From JAMQKA01 sp043951865 (lineage in GTDB: Bacteria; Bacteroidota; Rhodothermia; Balneolales; Balneolaceae): DNA of 64,000 nt. How positions within the stretch are numbered: position 1 is the stretch's first letter; every line of letters starts with the position of its first letter. The position numbers were made by a program, and so were the translations under genes. The stretch covers positions 43,077 to 107,076 of the forward strand of contig NZ_JBINJF010000016.1 of the NCBI RefSeq assembly GCF_043951865.1. The letters run 5' to 3'. The notes under the pieces are model-generated. The model was not told the DNA's origin and searched no databases. It saw only the letters and a list, made by a program, of their open reading frames with translations. Shown here in pieces: positions 9,822 through 18,393 of this stretch.

Positions 9822-10196
9822 ATGAAAGACAAAGTTTTGACGGTGTTAAGTTATTTTATGGCCATCGTATTTGTATTTGCGGCCTTTGCCCAGTACAACG
9901 ACCCGGATATGTTCGCGTGGATGGGAATATACCTTGCGGCTGCCGTGGCGAGCCTCCTGCATGCCACCGGGCACTACAGGAAAGCGGTTCCTGTTGTTGT
10001 ACTGGTCGTTGCCCTGGGCTGGGCGGCATTCATATTCCCGGAATTTTTTGAAGGTGAAAGCTTCAGTTTCAGGACGTTCAGCTCCGTAAAAATGACAAAT
10101 ATGGAGTTTGAAACAGCCCGGGAATTTGGGGGACTCATAATTATTTCACTATGGATGGGCGTGATTACAGCGTTTCCGCCCGGAAAAGAGAAGTAA
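9822..10196 (+). CDS. TMEM220-like small membrane protein
   Basis: About 124 residues from the ATG at 9822; earlier in-frame starts at 9792 and 9813 add 7-10 residues. Four membrane helices. The motif QYNDPDMFAWMGIY after the first helix is the signature of the transmembrane family 220 (TMEM220), and the second half carries the usual E.ARE.GGL.I segment before the last helix. Function of the family is not established. The gene is followed by a 550-bp stretch made largely of family 3 repeat. Confidence 0.8.
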   Translation: MKDKVLTVLSYFMAIVFVFAAFAQYNDPDMFAWMGIYLAAAVASLLHATGHYRKAVPVVVLVVALGWAAFIFPEFFEGESFSFRTFSSVKMTNMEFETAREFGGLIIISLWMGVITAFPPGKEK

Positions 10197-10398
10197 AAGC
10201 GTATTAACCCGAAGGCATGGCTGCAGGTGTATTAAAATGCCACTGTTCCCGGTTAGGTATCCTTCCTTATATCCCTATGTCCGAAAGACTCCTGGGCTGA
10301 GATTTTCGAGTTGGGGAGCCCGGTTTAGCTACACGGATTTTCTGGACTGGGGAGCTGTACAGAAATTGTATCATATCCTTCGGAATGTGGAATTATGA

Positions 10399-10660
10399 AG
10401 CTGGCCTGGCATACGCAGCTAGCCCGGATTTCTCACGAGTATTTCGGATAAGATCATGTCACATTATGGATGACCATACCTTATCCCATTTTTTACTGCC
10501 AAATTATCATAACAGTCTGTAAAAGGCTGCGAAATGGGCCTTTCAGCTGCGTTGAAGGGCAAATAACCTGCTCAACGTACCAACGTGCATCTGCGCGGCG
10601 ATTTGCCCTTCGCCTTGCTAAAAAATAAATTTCTTGGTGAGCCGAGCCAGGCGAATAGAT
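10399..10660. repeat. dispersed repeat family 3, copy 2 (long imperfect palindrome)
   Basis: Related to 5615-5860 over its whole length. The pairing arms are 10540-10566 and 10600-10619 (GAAGGGCAAAT against ATTTGCCCTTC). The arm sequence differs from copy 1 but pairing is largely retained in both, which suggests the fold matters. An open frame that crosses this repeat on the minus strand is a by-product. The 200 bp before it (10197-10398) hold a further AGCCCGG...GGATTTTCTGG motif but no gene. Confidence 0.7.
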
Positions 10661-10751
10661 CTTCAGGTGAAAAATTTTTGAGGTTCGTTTTGTTTTTAAA
10701 TGAGCATCTCTGCCACGGCAGTCGGCAACAAGACTTTTTGAGGAGGAAACC

Positions 10752-11642
10752 CTAATCAAAGTGGGGCAACCCCGTGACAGGTTCATTTTTTCCCGGAAAG
10801 TTGGAGGGGACAGGTAGGGTGACCGCACCCGTGGCTGCCCATTCGATTCCGCGGGCCAGCAGGGTGATGAAACCGACGGATGAAGCACCAGGCGCATGAT
10901 GACCGGGTGTCAGACAAAAAATTCGACCTTCCCCGTGGTGGCGTACCCAGGCTTGGGGGGCGAAGGAGCCATCCGGGGCCCGGGCGGTCGCCAGCACCTG
11001 CAGGTTGGTATTTGGGCCCCGAAGATTGTAGTAGAGCTCATCAGGCGACTGCATCCACGATGCCGGCAAGTCTTTCATGATCGGATGTTCAGGAAGCCGG
11101 GTATGAATCCTGAATGTGTCAATAGGGGCGTGGGCAGAACCGCCGCCTTCGCCGGGTGGTTGTATGACTCGGTGTTGCTGCTCGTTGAAGGAAAGCGCAT
11201 GGCCGTAGTCGGCATCTCGTTCCCGGTAAGCGATGCCGGTCCACTGGTCAAAGAGCGCCTGCTCCCAAAATCCGGCAAGGGAGGAGTGCACGATAACCAG
11301 GGATCCGCCTGACCGCACATATCGATCCAGCTTTTCGAGCTCCTCCCGGGGAGCCTGCGACCAGTAATAAATGATGACGATTGCGTCGTAATTGGAGTAA
11401 TCTCCATCCCATTTTCGCCAATCTTCGAGTCCGCGGGCAATGTGGTATTCTGTATCAGCGACATCAAACGCCTCAAGCCGAGGTTTGATCAGTTCAATAT
11501 TCTCTTCCCACGGATGATAACCATATGGAGCCGCTCCGGTAATGATAAGGGTCTGAACCGGCAAATCATCTTGAGCTGATACCTCCAGCGTTAATGAGCA
11601 ACTCAATGCCAGTATTATAAACGCAAGTCTGTACACCTTCAA
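10752..11642 (-). CDS. secreted ThuA-like domain protein
   Basis: 296 residues with a cleavable signal peptide ending near LEVSAQ. The rest is one ThuA-like, glutamine-amidotransferase-fold domain: a first strand TLIITGAAPYGYHPW, the YDAIVIIYYW strand, LDRYVRSGGSLVIVHSSLAGF, and the late QAWVRHHGEGRIFCLTPGHH segment. ThuA domains are linked to uptake or 3-oxidation of disaccharides; the catalytic role is not settled. The divergent neighbour encodes a 3-keto-disaccharide hydrolase domain lipoprotein, a common partner, which supports a role in 3-keto-glycoside use outside the cytoplasm. Confidence 0.85.
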   Translation of the reverse strand: MKVYRLAFIILALSCSLTLEVSAQDDLPVQTLIITGAAPYGYHPWEENIELIKPRLEAFDVADTEYHIARGLEDWRKWDGDYSNYDAIVIIYYWSQAPREELEKLDRYVRSGGSLVIVHSSLAGFWEQALFDQWTGIAYRERDADYGHALSFNEQQHRVIQPPGEGGGSAHAPIDTFRIHTRLPEHPIMKDLPASWMQSPDELYYNLRGPNTNLQVLATARAPDGSFAPQAWVRHHGEGRIFCLTPGHHAPGASSVGFITLLARGIEWAATGAVTLPVPSNFPGKNEPVTGLPHFD

Positions 11643-11971
11643 GATTGCACTTCTCCTTCTATTTGTCGTGGACTGTATGTTGAACGACTATCCATTGACC
11701 AATTAAATTATTACTGAGATAAGTAACAAGCTTGTATTGCCCTCTTACAATGGCTCCTGGCAGGCCTTTGTGATCCGGCCCGGTGTCGATACTTTTTCCC
11801 ATCTTGTAATTATCTTGTCAGGTTCATTGTTCCTGACGTTTTGAAAATCACGGTGGAAAAGTCGCTGAATAATCCTGTTATTGGAAGTTTTCCATAAGGA
11901 TTTGTCCCAAATTTGATGGACTCCGAGACGATAAGAATAAAACAAGATCAGGAACCAGACAGAATCATATA
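11643..11971. other. 328-bp divergent promoter region between the ThuA and DUF1080 genes
   Basis: The region must hold the promoters of both divergent genes. It is A+T-rich next to both starts. I see no clear operator, repeat family copy or credible small gene in it. Confidence 0.45.
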
Positions 11972-12763
11972 ATGAAAAAAATGCAGACTATTTTATTGCT
12001 GGCCGTAGCAGCAATCATCATCTCCTGCGGCTCCAAAGATCAAAACTCTCAGAGTGGGGAGTGGAGGACACTCTTCAACGGCAAAAACCTTGATGACTGG
12101 ATCGTCAAAATACACCATCACGAGGTAGGTGATAACTACGCCGGCACCTTTCGGGTAAAAGATGGGATAATACAGGTGAACTATGATGACTATGACGAGT
12201 TTAACGAGCGGTATGGGCATCTTTTCTACAAAGAGCCATTTTCATCCTTTCACCTGAAGTTTGAGTACCGGTTCACCGACCAGTGGCTTGATGACGCCCC
12301 CGGATATACCTATCGAAACAGTGGAGTCATGTTTCATTCGCAGGATCCCAACACTATTTTGAAAGAACAGGACTGGCCCATTTCTGTTGAGTACCAGATG
12401 CTTGCCGCCGCAGAAGATGGCGAGCCCAGGCCTACCGGCAATATGTGTTCGCCCGGCACCGAGGTATTTTACCAGGGGGAGATGGATCCGCGGCACTGCA
12501 TCAACTCATCCTCTGAAACCTATCCGTGGGACCAGTGGGTGCAGGCCGAGCTCATAGTGCACGAAGACTCCCTGGCCATTCACAAAGTCAATGGAAACAC
12601 GGTGTTGGAATATACCAAACCTCAGATAGGTGGAGGCGTGGTCAACGGGTATGATCCGGAGATTAAAGTGGATGGCAAACCCCTTACCGTGGGCTATATC
12701 GGGCTGCAGGCCGAAGGGCAGGGCGTTGAGTTTAAAAATATAAGAATCAGGAGACTGGAGTAG
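11972..12763 (+). CDS. 3-keto-disaccharide hydrolase domain (DUF1080) lipoprotein
   Basis: 263 residues. The N-terminus is a lipoprotein signal (LLLAVAAIIISC, lipidated Cys at about residue 19). The body is one DUF1080 jelly-roll: the opening W.TLFNGKNLDDW motif, FHLKFEYRFTD, the NSGVMFHSQDP strand, SVEYQMLAAAEDGE, and the closing IGLQAEGQGVEFKNIRIRRL. The family hydrolyses 3-keto-glycosides. Located at the outer or inner membrane facing the periplasm. Divergent from the ThuA gene across 328 bp, so co-regulation of the pair is plausible. Confidence 0.88.
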   Translation: MKKMQTILLLAVAAIIISCGSKDQNSQSGEWRTLFNGKNLDDWIVKIHHHEVGDNYAGTFRVKDGIIQVNYDDYDEFNERYGHLFYKEPFSSFHLKFEYRFTDQWLDDAPGYTYRNSGVMFHSQDPNTILKEQDWPISVEYQMLAAAEDGEPRPTGNMCSPGTEVFYQGEMDPRHCINSSSETYPWDQWVQAELIVHEDSLAIHKVNGNTVLEYTKPQIGGGVVNGYDPEIKVDGKPLTVGYIGLQAEGQGVEFKNIRIRRLE

Positions 12764-12949
12764 TGCCATGTCAACTATGACCATCAAGTTTGCCGGAACG
12801 CAGATGACATCGATGCTGCAGATCATCAGGTATACGGTTGAACAGCATTCTTTGCTATCATGCCTGCATGGATCGGCGTGACCGGTGTTTAACCGCATCC
12901 CGTCAGGTAAAAACGGAAGCAGGGATTTGACGTCACAGCAGTATGAGGG

Positions 12950-13056
12950 CTTTTGCAAAACCCTCAATTCCTCGTTCTGGTGGAGTTTTCCTTCCGTTTA
13001 AAAGGTCAACAAGGTCGGTGGTACAACTACCTTCCAACAAAAAGGAAGTTGGAGCA
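12950..13056 (+). repeat. MITE-like family 1 element, copy C
   Basis: Begins CTTTTGCAAAACCCTC and runs through GTCGGTGGTACAACTACCTT CC, aligning with copy A (16378-16483). The first hairpin has decayed (GGTGGAGTTTTCCTTCC) and the right terminal repeat is not clean. It fills the gap between the DUF1080 gene and the convergent bioB gene. Confidence 0.65.
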
Positions 13057-13094
13057 GGGTTAATCAGATTGTTGGGATTCGAATTTGATGCCGT

Positions 13095-14099
13095 CTACTC
13101 TGCCGCTTCGATGCTTTCGGGGAGGTGCTCCTCCCGGGCGTCTTTGAACGCTTTTCTTGGGGTTATCCCCAGGATGTCGAACATCTGTTGATCTTCAGAG
13201 AGGTCGTTGTTGTCGGTAGTCAGCAGTTTTTCACCGGTAAAGATGGAGTTGGCGCCGGCCATAAAGCAGAACGCCTGTTCCTGCATGCTCATGTTTACCC
13301 GGCCGGCGGAAAGACGCACCATGGAGTCAGGCATCGTGATTCGGGCTGTGGCAATCATCCGGGCCATTTCGTGCCAGGGCACCTGTTCCTGGGTCTCCAG
13401 CGGGGTGCCGTCAACAGGAAGCAGGGCGTTTATCGGTACAGACTCCGGGTGTTGCGGCATGGTTGAGAGATTGTGTATCAGCTCAATTCGATCTTCATCG
13501 GTTTCCCCCATACCGATAATTCCGCCACAGCATACGCTGATATCATTATTTCGGACTTTTTGGAGTGTATCCAGCCGATCTTGGTATGAACGGGTTGAGA
13601 TGATTCGATTGTAAAAATCTTCACTGCTGTCCAGGTTGTGGTTATAGGCATAGAGCCCGGCATCTTTCAGCTTCCGGGCCTGCTCGTCCGTCAGCATACC
13701 GAGCGTGCAGCAGACCTCCATGTCCATGTCGGTAATCTGTTGCACCATATCGAGTACTTTTTCAAAATCCTTGTTGTCGCGAGCACAACGCCATGCAGCT
13801 CCCATGCAGAACCGGGTACTCCCGGATTCTTTGGCTTTGCGAGCGGCCCCCAGAATTTCTTCGCGGTCCAGCATCGGCTCGGCTTCAACATCGGTGCTGT
13901 GGTGAGCGCTTTGGGGACAGTAGGCGCAGTCTTCGGGGCATCCGCCGGTCTTGATGGAGAGAAGGGTACATACCTGCACCTCTCCGGTTGCGTGATGTTC
14001 GCGATGCACTGTTGCCGCCTGGTACACCAGCTCCATAAGTGGCGTGTTGTAAATTTCAGTGATCTGTTCTTTGGTCCAGTCGTTTCGGATGTCAGCCAT
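13095..14099 (-). CDS. bioB: biotin synthase
   Basis: 334 residues, the usual BioB length. Radical-SAM enzyme that inserts sulfur into dethiobiotin. The SAM-cluster motif CPEDCAYC gives Cys54, Cys58 and Cys61. Other family segments are VQVCTLLSIKTGGC, MEVCCTLGMLTDEQ, YNHNLDSS, CCGGIIGMGET and the late MRLSAGRVNMS, which contains the Arg that binds the 2Fe-2S donor cluster. No other biotin gene is adjacent. ATG start at 14099. Confidence 0.97.
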   Translation of the reverse strand: MADIRNDWTKEQITEIYNTPLMELVYQAATVHREHHATGEVQVCTLLSIKTGGCPEDCAYCPQSAHHSTDVEAEPMLDREEILGAARKAKESGSTRFCMGAAWRCARDNKDFEKVLDMVQQITDMDMEVCCTLGMLTDEQARKLKDAGLYAYNHNLDSSEDFYNRIISTRSYQDRLDTLQKVRNNDISVCCGGIIGMGETDEDRIELIHNLSTMPQHPESVPINALLPVDGTPLETQEQVPWHEMARMIATARITMPDSMVRLSAGRVNMSMQEQAFCFMAGANSIFTGEKLLTTDNNDLSEDQQMFDILGITPRKAFKDAREEHLPESIEAAE

Positions 14100-14293
14100 G
14101 GAATACAGAGTTTGTCAATACCTGATTTTAATTTCGTTCGGAAACAAGCAACCCTTGGTAAAGCTATTGCCTGTTCCGTGTTTCGGTTCCAAAAGTAACA
14201 GGCGCGGAGCGCAAATACCAGTGTAAAATAGGAATCCGGGTTTGCTTCACCTTGTAAAAATCTGCTTGATGTCCAAAAGGACTGAGAGGCTGT

Positions 14294-14529
14294 TTGCAAA
14301 AGAGAATTCCTGTAAAGTTCTACGGCGGAGATGATCAGCGTGTGAATGCGACCATTTCCGAAACGGTGCGGATGATGCAAAAAGCGGGAATCCCATATAA
14401 CTATGAAATCTACGAAGGGGCGGGACACGCTTTTATGCGCAGCGGCGGTGACCCCGGCGGGGAAAAGGCGAATGTGGGAGCCCGCAACAGAGCGTGGCAA
14501 AGGCCGTTAAACTGCTCAATGATTTATAG
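14294..14529 (+). pseudogene. dienelactone hydrolase family, C-terminal remnant
   Basis: The frame encodes the last third of a dienelactone hydrolase: PVKFYGGDDQRVNA (catalytic Asp region), IPYNYEIYEGAGHAFMR (catalytic His region), then NRAWQR. The N-terminal two-thirds, including the nucleophile, are missing, and the end is frameshifted: the expected terminus KLLNDL followed by TAG is found one frame over at about 14511-14529. The remnant starts at TTTGCAAAAG, which matches the end of the family 1 element, and a family 2 repeat begins about 20 nt after it. This points to loss by insertion or recombination at repeats. Flanking bases 14100-14293 hold nothing I can recognise. Confidence 0.75.
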
Positions 14530-14550
14530 AGTATTCTATCAACTGGCAGT

Positions 14551-14610
14551 CCCTGAGCGCATTCGAAATCGCAGTTTATCCTTCATAGATGAAGATTTTA
14601 CAGGAAATTC
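14551..14610 (+). repeat. family 2 repeat copy
   Basis: CCTGAGCGCATTCGAAATCG then CAGTTTATCCTTCATAGATG AAG. The hairpin has changed to CTTCATAGATGAAG, so the arms changed together and pairing is preserved relative to the CCTCATAAATGAGG copies. Confidence 0.75.
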
Positions 14611-14689
14611 CTCAACCGTTGATTTGAGATGTTTTTAAATTCTCAAATGGAATTAAACAGCAGTGTAAGACGGACTCACGCTATCGGTG

Positions 14690-15049
14690 TTATTCGAGAG
14701 GATTGGTCCACTGGTCAGATTCTTTGGGAGGCAGGGTGGCAGTAAATTCAATACTTTGCGTAATAAATTTATGGAGTGCTTTCCTGTGTTCATAGATCCC
14801 TGAAACCACTGAAAGTATCTTTCCTTCGGTATGGTCGGCCTGCCGAAAATGTTCTATACCCGGTTTTTCCGCCAGGGTATTACCCAGGGAATCACTCAGG
14901 CGCACGATGAGCAAATCATCGAAGATGCCAAAGCAGAGATTGCCATTCAGGAGCCATCCCACCCAGCCGAGATTTTTATTTTTGACCAGGCGTTCATTTT
15001 CGATCAGGTAGTGATCAATGCGGTCTTCCAGCTTTTGGTTGTAGGACAT
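14690..15049 (-). CDS. TfoX N-terminal-like domain protein
   Basis: 119 residues with the TfoX_N arrangement: an N-terminal helix with conserved charged residues (QKLEDRIDHYLIENE), then the beta hairpin region LLNGNLCFGIFDDLLIVRLS, then a helix of Ala/Glu/Lys. The usual MFGG motif before the hairpin is replaced by NLGWVGW. TfoX_N proteins are small cytosolic proteins; only the full TfoX has been tied to competence, so no competence role should be inferred. Standalone gene between the dienelactone hydrolase remnant and the permease gene. Confidence 0.7.
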   Translation of the reverse strand: MSYNQKLEDRIDHYLIENERLVKNKNLGWVGWLLNGNLCFGIFDDLLIVRLSDSLGNTLAEKPGIEHFRQADHTEGKILSVVSGIYEHRKALHKFITQSIEFTATLPPKESDQWTNPLE

Positions 15050-15121
15050 TTGGTGATACTATATGATTGACAATAGCTCGGAGCAACAAGGTCCGGCAGT
15101 ACTGTGAGATCCCGATCGGGC

Positions 15122-16348
15122 TCAACGACCAAAAGCGATAACCTTAAGCGGATCGGTTTTGGCCGCCACTCTCGAGGGGAGCCACGATGCCAGCCCGCAC
15201 AGCAGAAAAGTAACCAGGGAGACGATCACAAAATCCAGCCCGTGCGGTTCCACCGGGGCGTAGGCCATGTAATAGTTTTGTTCAGAAAGCGGGATGATAT
15301 GCCAGGTCGACTGCAGCCACACAAATAACAGGGCCAGAGCGATGCCGATCAGGAGTCCCACCGCAGCCACAAAGAACCCTTCCAGCAGAAACACCCATTT
15401 GACGCTGCCGTCGGGTGCCCCGATCGTTTTGAGGATACCGATATCTTTGGTGCGTTCCAGTACCATCATCAGGATGGTGCCGATCAGGTTAAACGCCGCC
15501 ACGATAATCATCACGCTGATCACAAAAGGAATGGTGGATTCCTGCAGGTCTACCCAGGCAAAAATATTGCCGTACCGGTCGTAGATGGTTTCCGTAAAAT
15601 AGGGAAATGGCATATCGGAGGTCAGCTGGGCGTCGAACACCTGAATTTGATCGGCGCTCTTTAATTTTATCTCTACAGAGGTCGCCTCCCTTCCGGATAT
15701 TTTAAATAGCGACCGCGCGTACTCGCGATCTACCATCGCGAAGACATCGTCAAACCGGTCGATGCCGGTCTGGTAGATGCCGGAGACCCTGAACTGCTGG
15801 ATATCAGGTGAATTGAGAGGCGTGGGTATTCCATCAATGGTATAGGAGGTGAGTACGGACCCCACATCCGTTTGCAGGTTCCGGGCCAGCTCGGCGCCCA
15901 GGATGATGCCCGGCATTCCCGTGGAATCGACCTCCAGGTCATAGGCACCCCGGCTGATGTAGGAGCGCATGTCGGAGATATCTCCCCCGCGGTCCACCCC
16001 TTTCATGAGAATGCCGCTAATTTCCTCCGGCGACTGTATCATCGCCTGTCCGGAGACCACCGCCTGTGCCTTGTCTATTTGGGGATACTTCTGGAGCGTC
16101 GTCAGGAGGGTGTCAGCGCGGTAGATCGGGTCGTCGGAGAAGGTGGTTATCGTAATATGGGGTGCGAATCCAAGTATTTTGTCATTGATAACCGACTTAA
16201 ATCCATGAACGATGGAGAGAGCGATCAACAGTCCGGCAGAACCGACGGCCACCCCGGTAATGGCCATGGTTTTGATAAAAGAGAGAAAGCGGGATCCTTT
16301 CCGCTTTCCCCTGAAATACCGAAGGGCCAAATACCACTCAAAGTTCAT
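15122..16348 (-). CDS. LolC/LolE-type ABC transporter permease (FtsX family)
   Basis: 408 residues: N-terminal WYLALRYFRGKRKGSRFLSF motif typical of LolC/E, first membrane helix at about 23-47, a periplasmic domain of about 220 residues, and three C-terminal helices forming the FtsX domain (about 270-400) with the MMVLERTKDIGILKTIGAP coupling-helix motif. In lipoprotein sorting this protein extracts lipoproteins from the inner membrane with the ATPase LolD; no lolD is adjacent here. Bacteroidota-type genomes often encode a single LolC/E-like permease apart from LolD. A MITE-like element lies 29 nt upstream of its start, between it and lysS. Confidence 0.9.
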   Translation of the reverse strand: MNFEWYLALRYFRGKRKGSRFLSFIKTMAITGVAVGSAGLLIALSIVHGFKSVINDKILGFAPHITITTFSDDPIYRADTLLTTLQKYPQIDKAQAVVSGQAMIQSPEEISGILMKGVDRGGDISDMRSYISRGAYDLEVDSTGMPGIILGAELARNLQTDVGSVLTSYTIDGIPTPLNSPDIQQFRVSGIYQTGIDRFDDVFAMVDREYARSLFKISGREATSVEIKLKSADQIQVFDAQLTSDMPFPYFTETIYDRYGNIFAWVDLQESTIPFVISVMIIVAAFNLIGTILMMVLERTKDIGILKTIGAPDGSVKWVFLLEGFFVAAVGLLIGIALALLFVWLQSTWHIIPLSEQNYYMAYAPVEPHGLDFVIVSLVTFLLCGLASWLPSRVAAKTDPLKVIAFGR

Positions 16349-16377
16349 TTTGTTATCGGTTTTTCGTTATCAGAGGA

Positions 16378-16483
16378 CTTTGCAAACCTAACTTCCTCTT
16401 TTTGAGGGAGTTGTACTCCCGGTTAAAGATCAATACGGTCGGTGGTACAACCACCTCCCAATAACATAGTATATTCCGCAAAG
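16378..16483 (+). repeat. MITE-like family 1 element, copy A
   Basis: About 106 bp bounded by CTTTGCAAACC and, inverted, CCGCAAAGG. Inside are two perfect 6-bp hairpins with 3-nt loops: GGGAGTTGTACTCCC (16406-16420) and GGTGGTACAACCACC (16441-16455). Copy B (33077-33187, other strand) aligns along the whole length. Confidence 0.8.
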
Positions 16484-16597
16484 GTCCCTATTCGTTATCT
16501 GGGATATTGAGAAGTTGAAAATTCAGATGAAGTTTTCAAAAAGTAGAGCATCATTGGAAGATGTGATACTAATAACTATTCAACCAAGAACAAATAA

Positions 16598-18139
16598 CTA
16601 ATCTTTTTCCGGTTTCATCTGCGGGAAGAAGAGTACGTCTCGAATGGAGTCCGAGTCGGTCATAATCATCGCCAGCCGGTCGATGCCGATACCGAGCCCG
16701 GCCGTCGGCGGCATGCCATACTCCAGTGCCCGCAGGAAGTCCTCGTCCAGCTCTTCAATCGCTTCCTCATCGCCCTGAGCCCGAAGCCTGAGCTGCTCTT
16801 CAAACCGCTGTCGCTGGTCTACGGGATCATTGAGCTCGGTGAAGGCGTTGGCGATCTCCTTGCCGTTGCAAATACACTCAAACCGTTCCACCAGTCCCTC
16901 CTTTGTACGGTGCTTCTTGGCCAAAGGACTCATTTCCACCGGGTAATCGGTGATAAAGGTCGGTTGTATAAGGTTCGGCTCAACAAATTCACCAAAAATT
17001 TCATCGATAATTTTCCCTTTCCCGGTTCCTTCCTCCAGTTCAATATTGAGCTCTTCGGCGATCTCCTGCAGCTCATTGAGCTCCTTTTGATAGAGGTCGT
17101 AGCCGGTTGCTTCTTCGATCGCCTCCAGCATCGGGATGCGGGGCCAGGGACGTTTGAAGTCGACCTCGTTTCCGCCCACCGTCACTTTTGTAGAGCCGTG
17201 CAGCTCAATGGCCACCTTTTCGAGCAGCTCTTCGGTGAAATCCATCATCCAGTGGTAATCCTTGTAGGCCACATACAGCTCAACCTGGGTGAATTCGGGA
17301 TTGTGAAAGCGCGAAAGGCCCTCATTGCGGAAATCTTTTGAAAACTCATACACCCCGTCATACCCGCCCACGATCAGTCGCTTCAGGTAAAGTTCATTCG
17401 CGATACGCAGGTAGAGCTTCATGTCCAGCGCGTTGTGGTGCGTTTCGAAAGGCCGGGCTGTGGCACCGCCGTAGATCGGCTGAAGGATCGGGGTTTCCAC
17501 CTCCAGGTAACCCCGCTCATTCATGATGGTGCGCATCGCCTGTACCATCTCGGTCCGCTTGCGGAAGGTCTCCCGCACTTCCGGGTTTACAATCAGGTCT
17601 AGATACCGCTGCCGATACCGTTGCTCCTTGTCGGTAAACGCATCGTACACCTTCGTTTTACCCTCGTCGGTTTCCACCTCTTTGGGGATCGGAATCGGGC
17701 GCAGGGCTTTGCTGAGCAGCACAAACTCTTCGGCGTGTACGGTGGTTTCTCCGGTACCTGTTTCAAAGACAAAGCCTTTGATACCGACGATATCCCCGAT
17801 GTCAGTCAGCTTTTTGAAAACGGTGTTGTAATTTTCTTTGCCCACATCGTCGCGACGGATGTACACCTGGATCTCCCCGGCAGAATCCTGCAGGTTAAAG
17901 AAGGTCGATTTCCCCATGATACGGCGGGTCATGATTCGCCCGGCGATGGAAACGCGCTCCAGCTCTTCTTCATCCTGCCCGTCCTGGCGCATTAATTTGG
18001 GATTTTCCAGGATCTGCCGGCTGGTGTGGGTTACGTCAAATTCATAGGGGTAGGGGTCGACATCCATGGCCCGGAGCTGGTCCAGTTTTTCCAGTCGAAT
18101 TTCATGTTGTTCGCTGACAGTTGAATCGGCGTTGCTCAT
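16598..18139 (-). CDS. lysS: lysyl-tRNA synthetase, class II
   Basis: 513 residues, normal for LysS. N-terminal OB-fold anticodon-binding domain (about 55-160, with SIAGRIMTRRIMGKSTFFNL), then the class II catalytic core: motif 1 region around YLEVETPILQPIYGG, motif 2 FRNEGLSRFHNPEFTQVE, and motif 3 GLGIGIDRLAMI. It ends KPEKD. Charges tRNA-Lys in the cytosol. It follows the permease gene in map order but is transcribed first on the minus strand, with the MITE-like element between them. Confidence 0.97.
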   Translation of the reverse strand: MSNADSTVSEQHEIRLEKLDQLRAMDVDPYPYEFDVTHTSRQILENPKLMRQDGQDEEELERVSIAGRIMTRRIMGKSTFFNLQDSAGEIQVYIRRDDVGKENYNTVFKKLTDIGDIVGIKGFVFETGTGETTVHAEEFVLLSKALRPIPIPKEVETDEGKTKVYDAFTDKEQRYRQRYLDLIVNPEVRETFRKRTEMVQAMRTIMNERGYLEVETPILQPIYGGATARPFETHHNALDMKLYLRIANELYLKRLIVGGYDGVYEFSKDFRNEGLSRFHNPEFTQVELYVAYKDYHWMMDFTEELLEKVAIELHGSTKVTVGGNEVDFKRPWPRIPMLEAIEEATGYDLYQKELNELQEIAEELNIELEEGTGKGKIIDEIFGEFVEPNLIQPTFITDYPVEMSPLAKKHRTKEGLVERFECICNGKEIANAFTELNDPVDQRQRFEEQLRLRAQGDEEAIEELDEDFLRALEYGMPPTAGLGIGIDRLAMIMTDSDSIRDVLFFPQMKPEKD

Positions 18140-18393
18140 CAGGGTATCTGTAAAATTGTTTTAAATTTGTGACTCTTTGATAGTCGCGCAAAATAGGGAA
18201 TTTATTTGACAGATGAGTATATCGATTTGGGAAATCCAGCCTGCATATTCCTAGATGGAAACTTGATCATGTTCCATCCTGATATTTTAATAACTTCACT
18301 TACCAGCAGGGATGAGCCAGGGGCGAGTTTATCCTTTTTTCTTATTCATTTCCTTTGTACTCTGTCACCGAACAGTCACCAAGATTTTCGCTG

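Noticed and set aside
10493..10897. 134-codon minus-strand open frame
   Set aside because: It runs through the family 3 palindrome and into the 3' end of the ThuA gene in another frame; amino acid composition is not protein-like.
11745..11945. 66-codon minus-strand frame in the ThuA/DUF1080 divergent region
   Set aside because: No family resemblance, no ribosome-binding site, and it would lie across the promoter region of both genes.
15087..15121. ACAAGGTCCGGCAG also seen at 30702, with a CCCGATCGGG palindrome
   Set aside because: A single 14-base match with no extension on either side; I judged it to be chance, though it could be the edge of another repeat.
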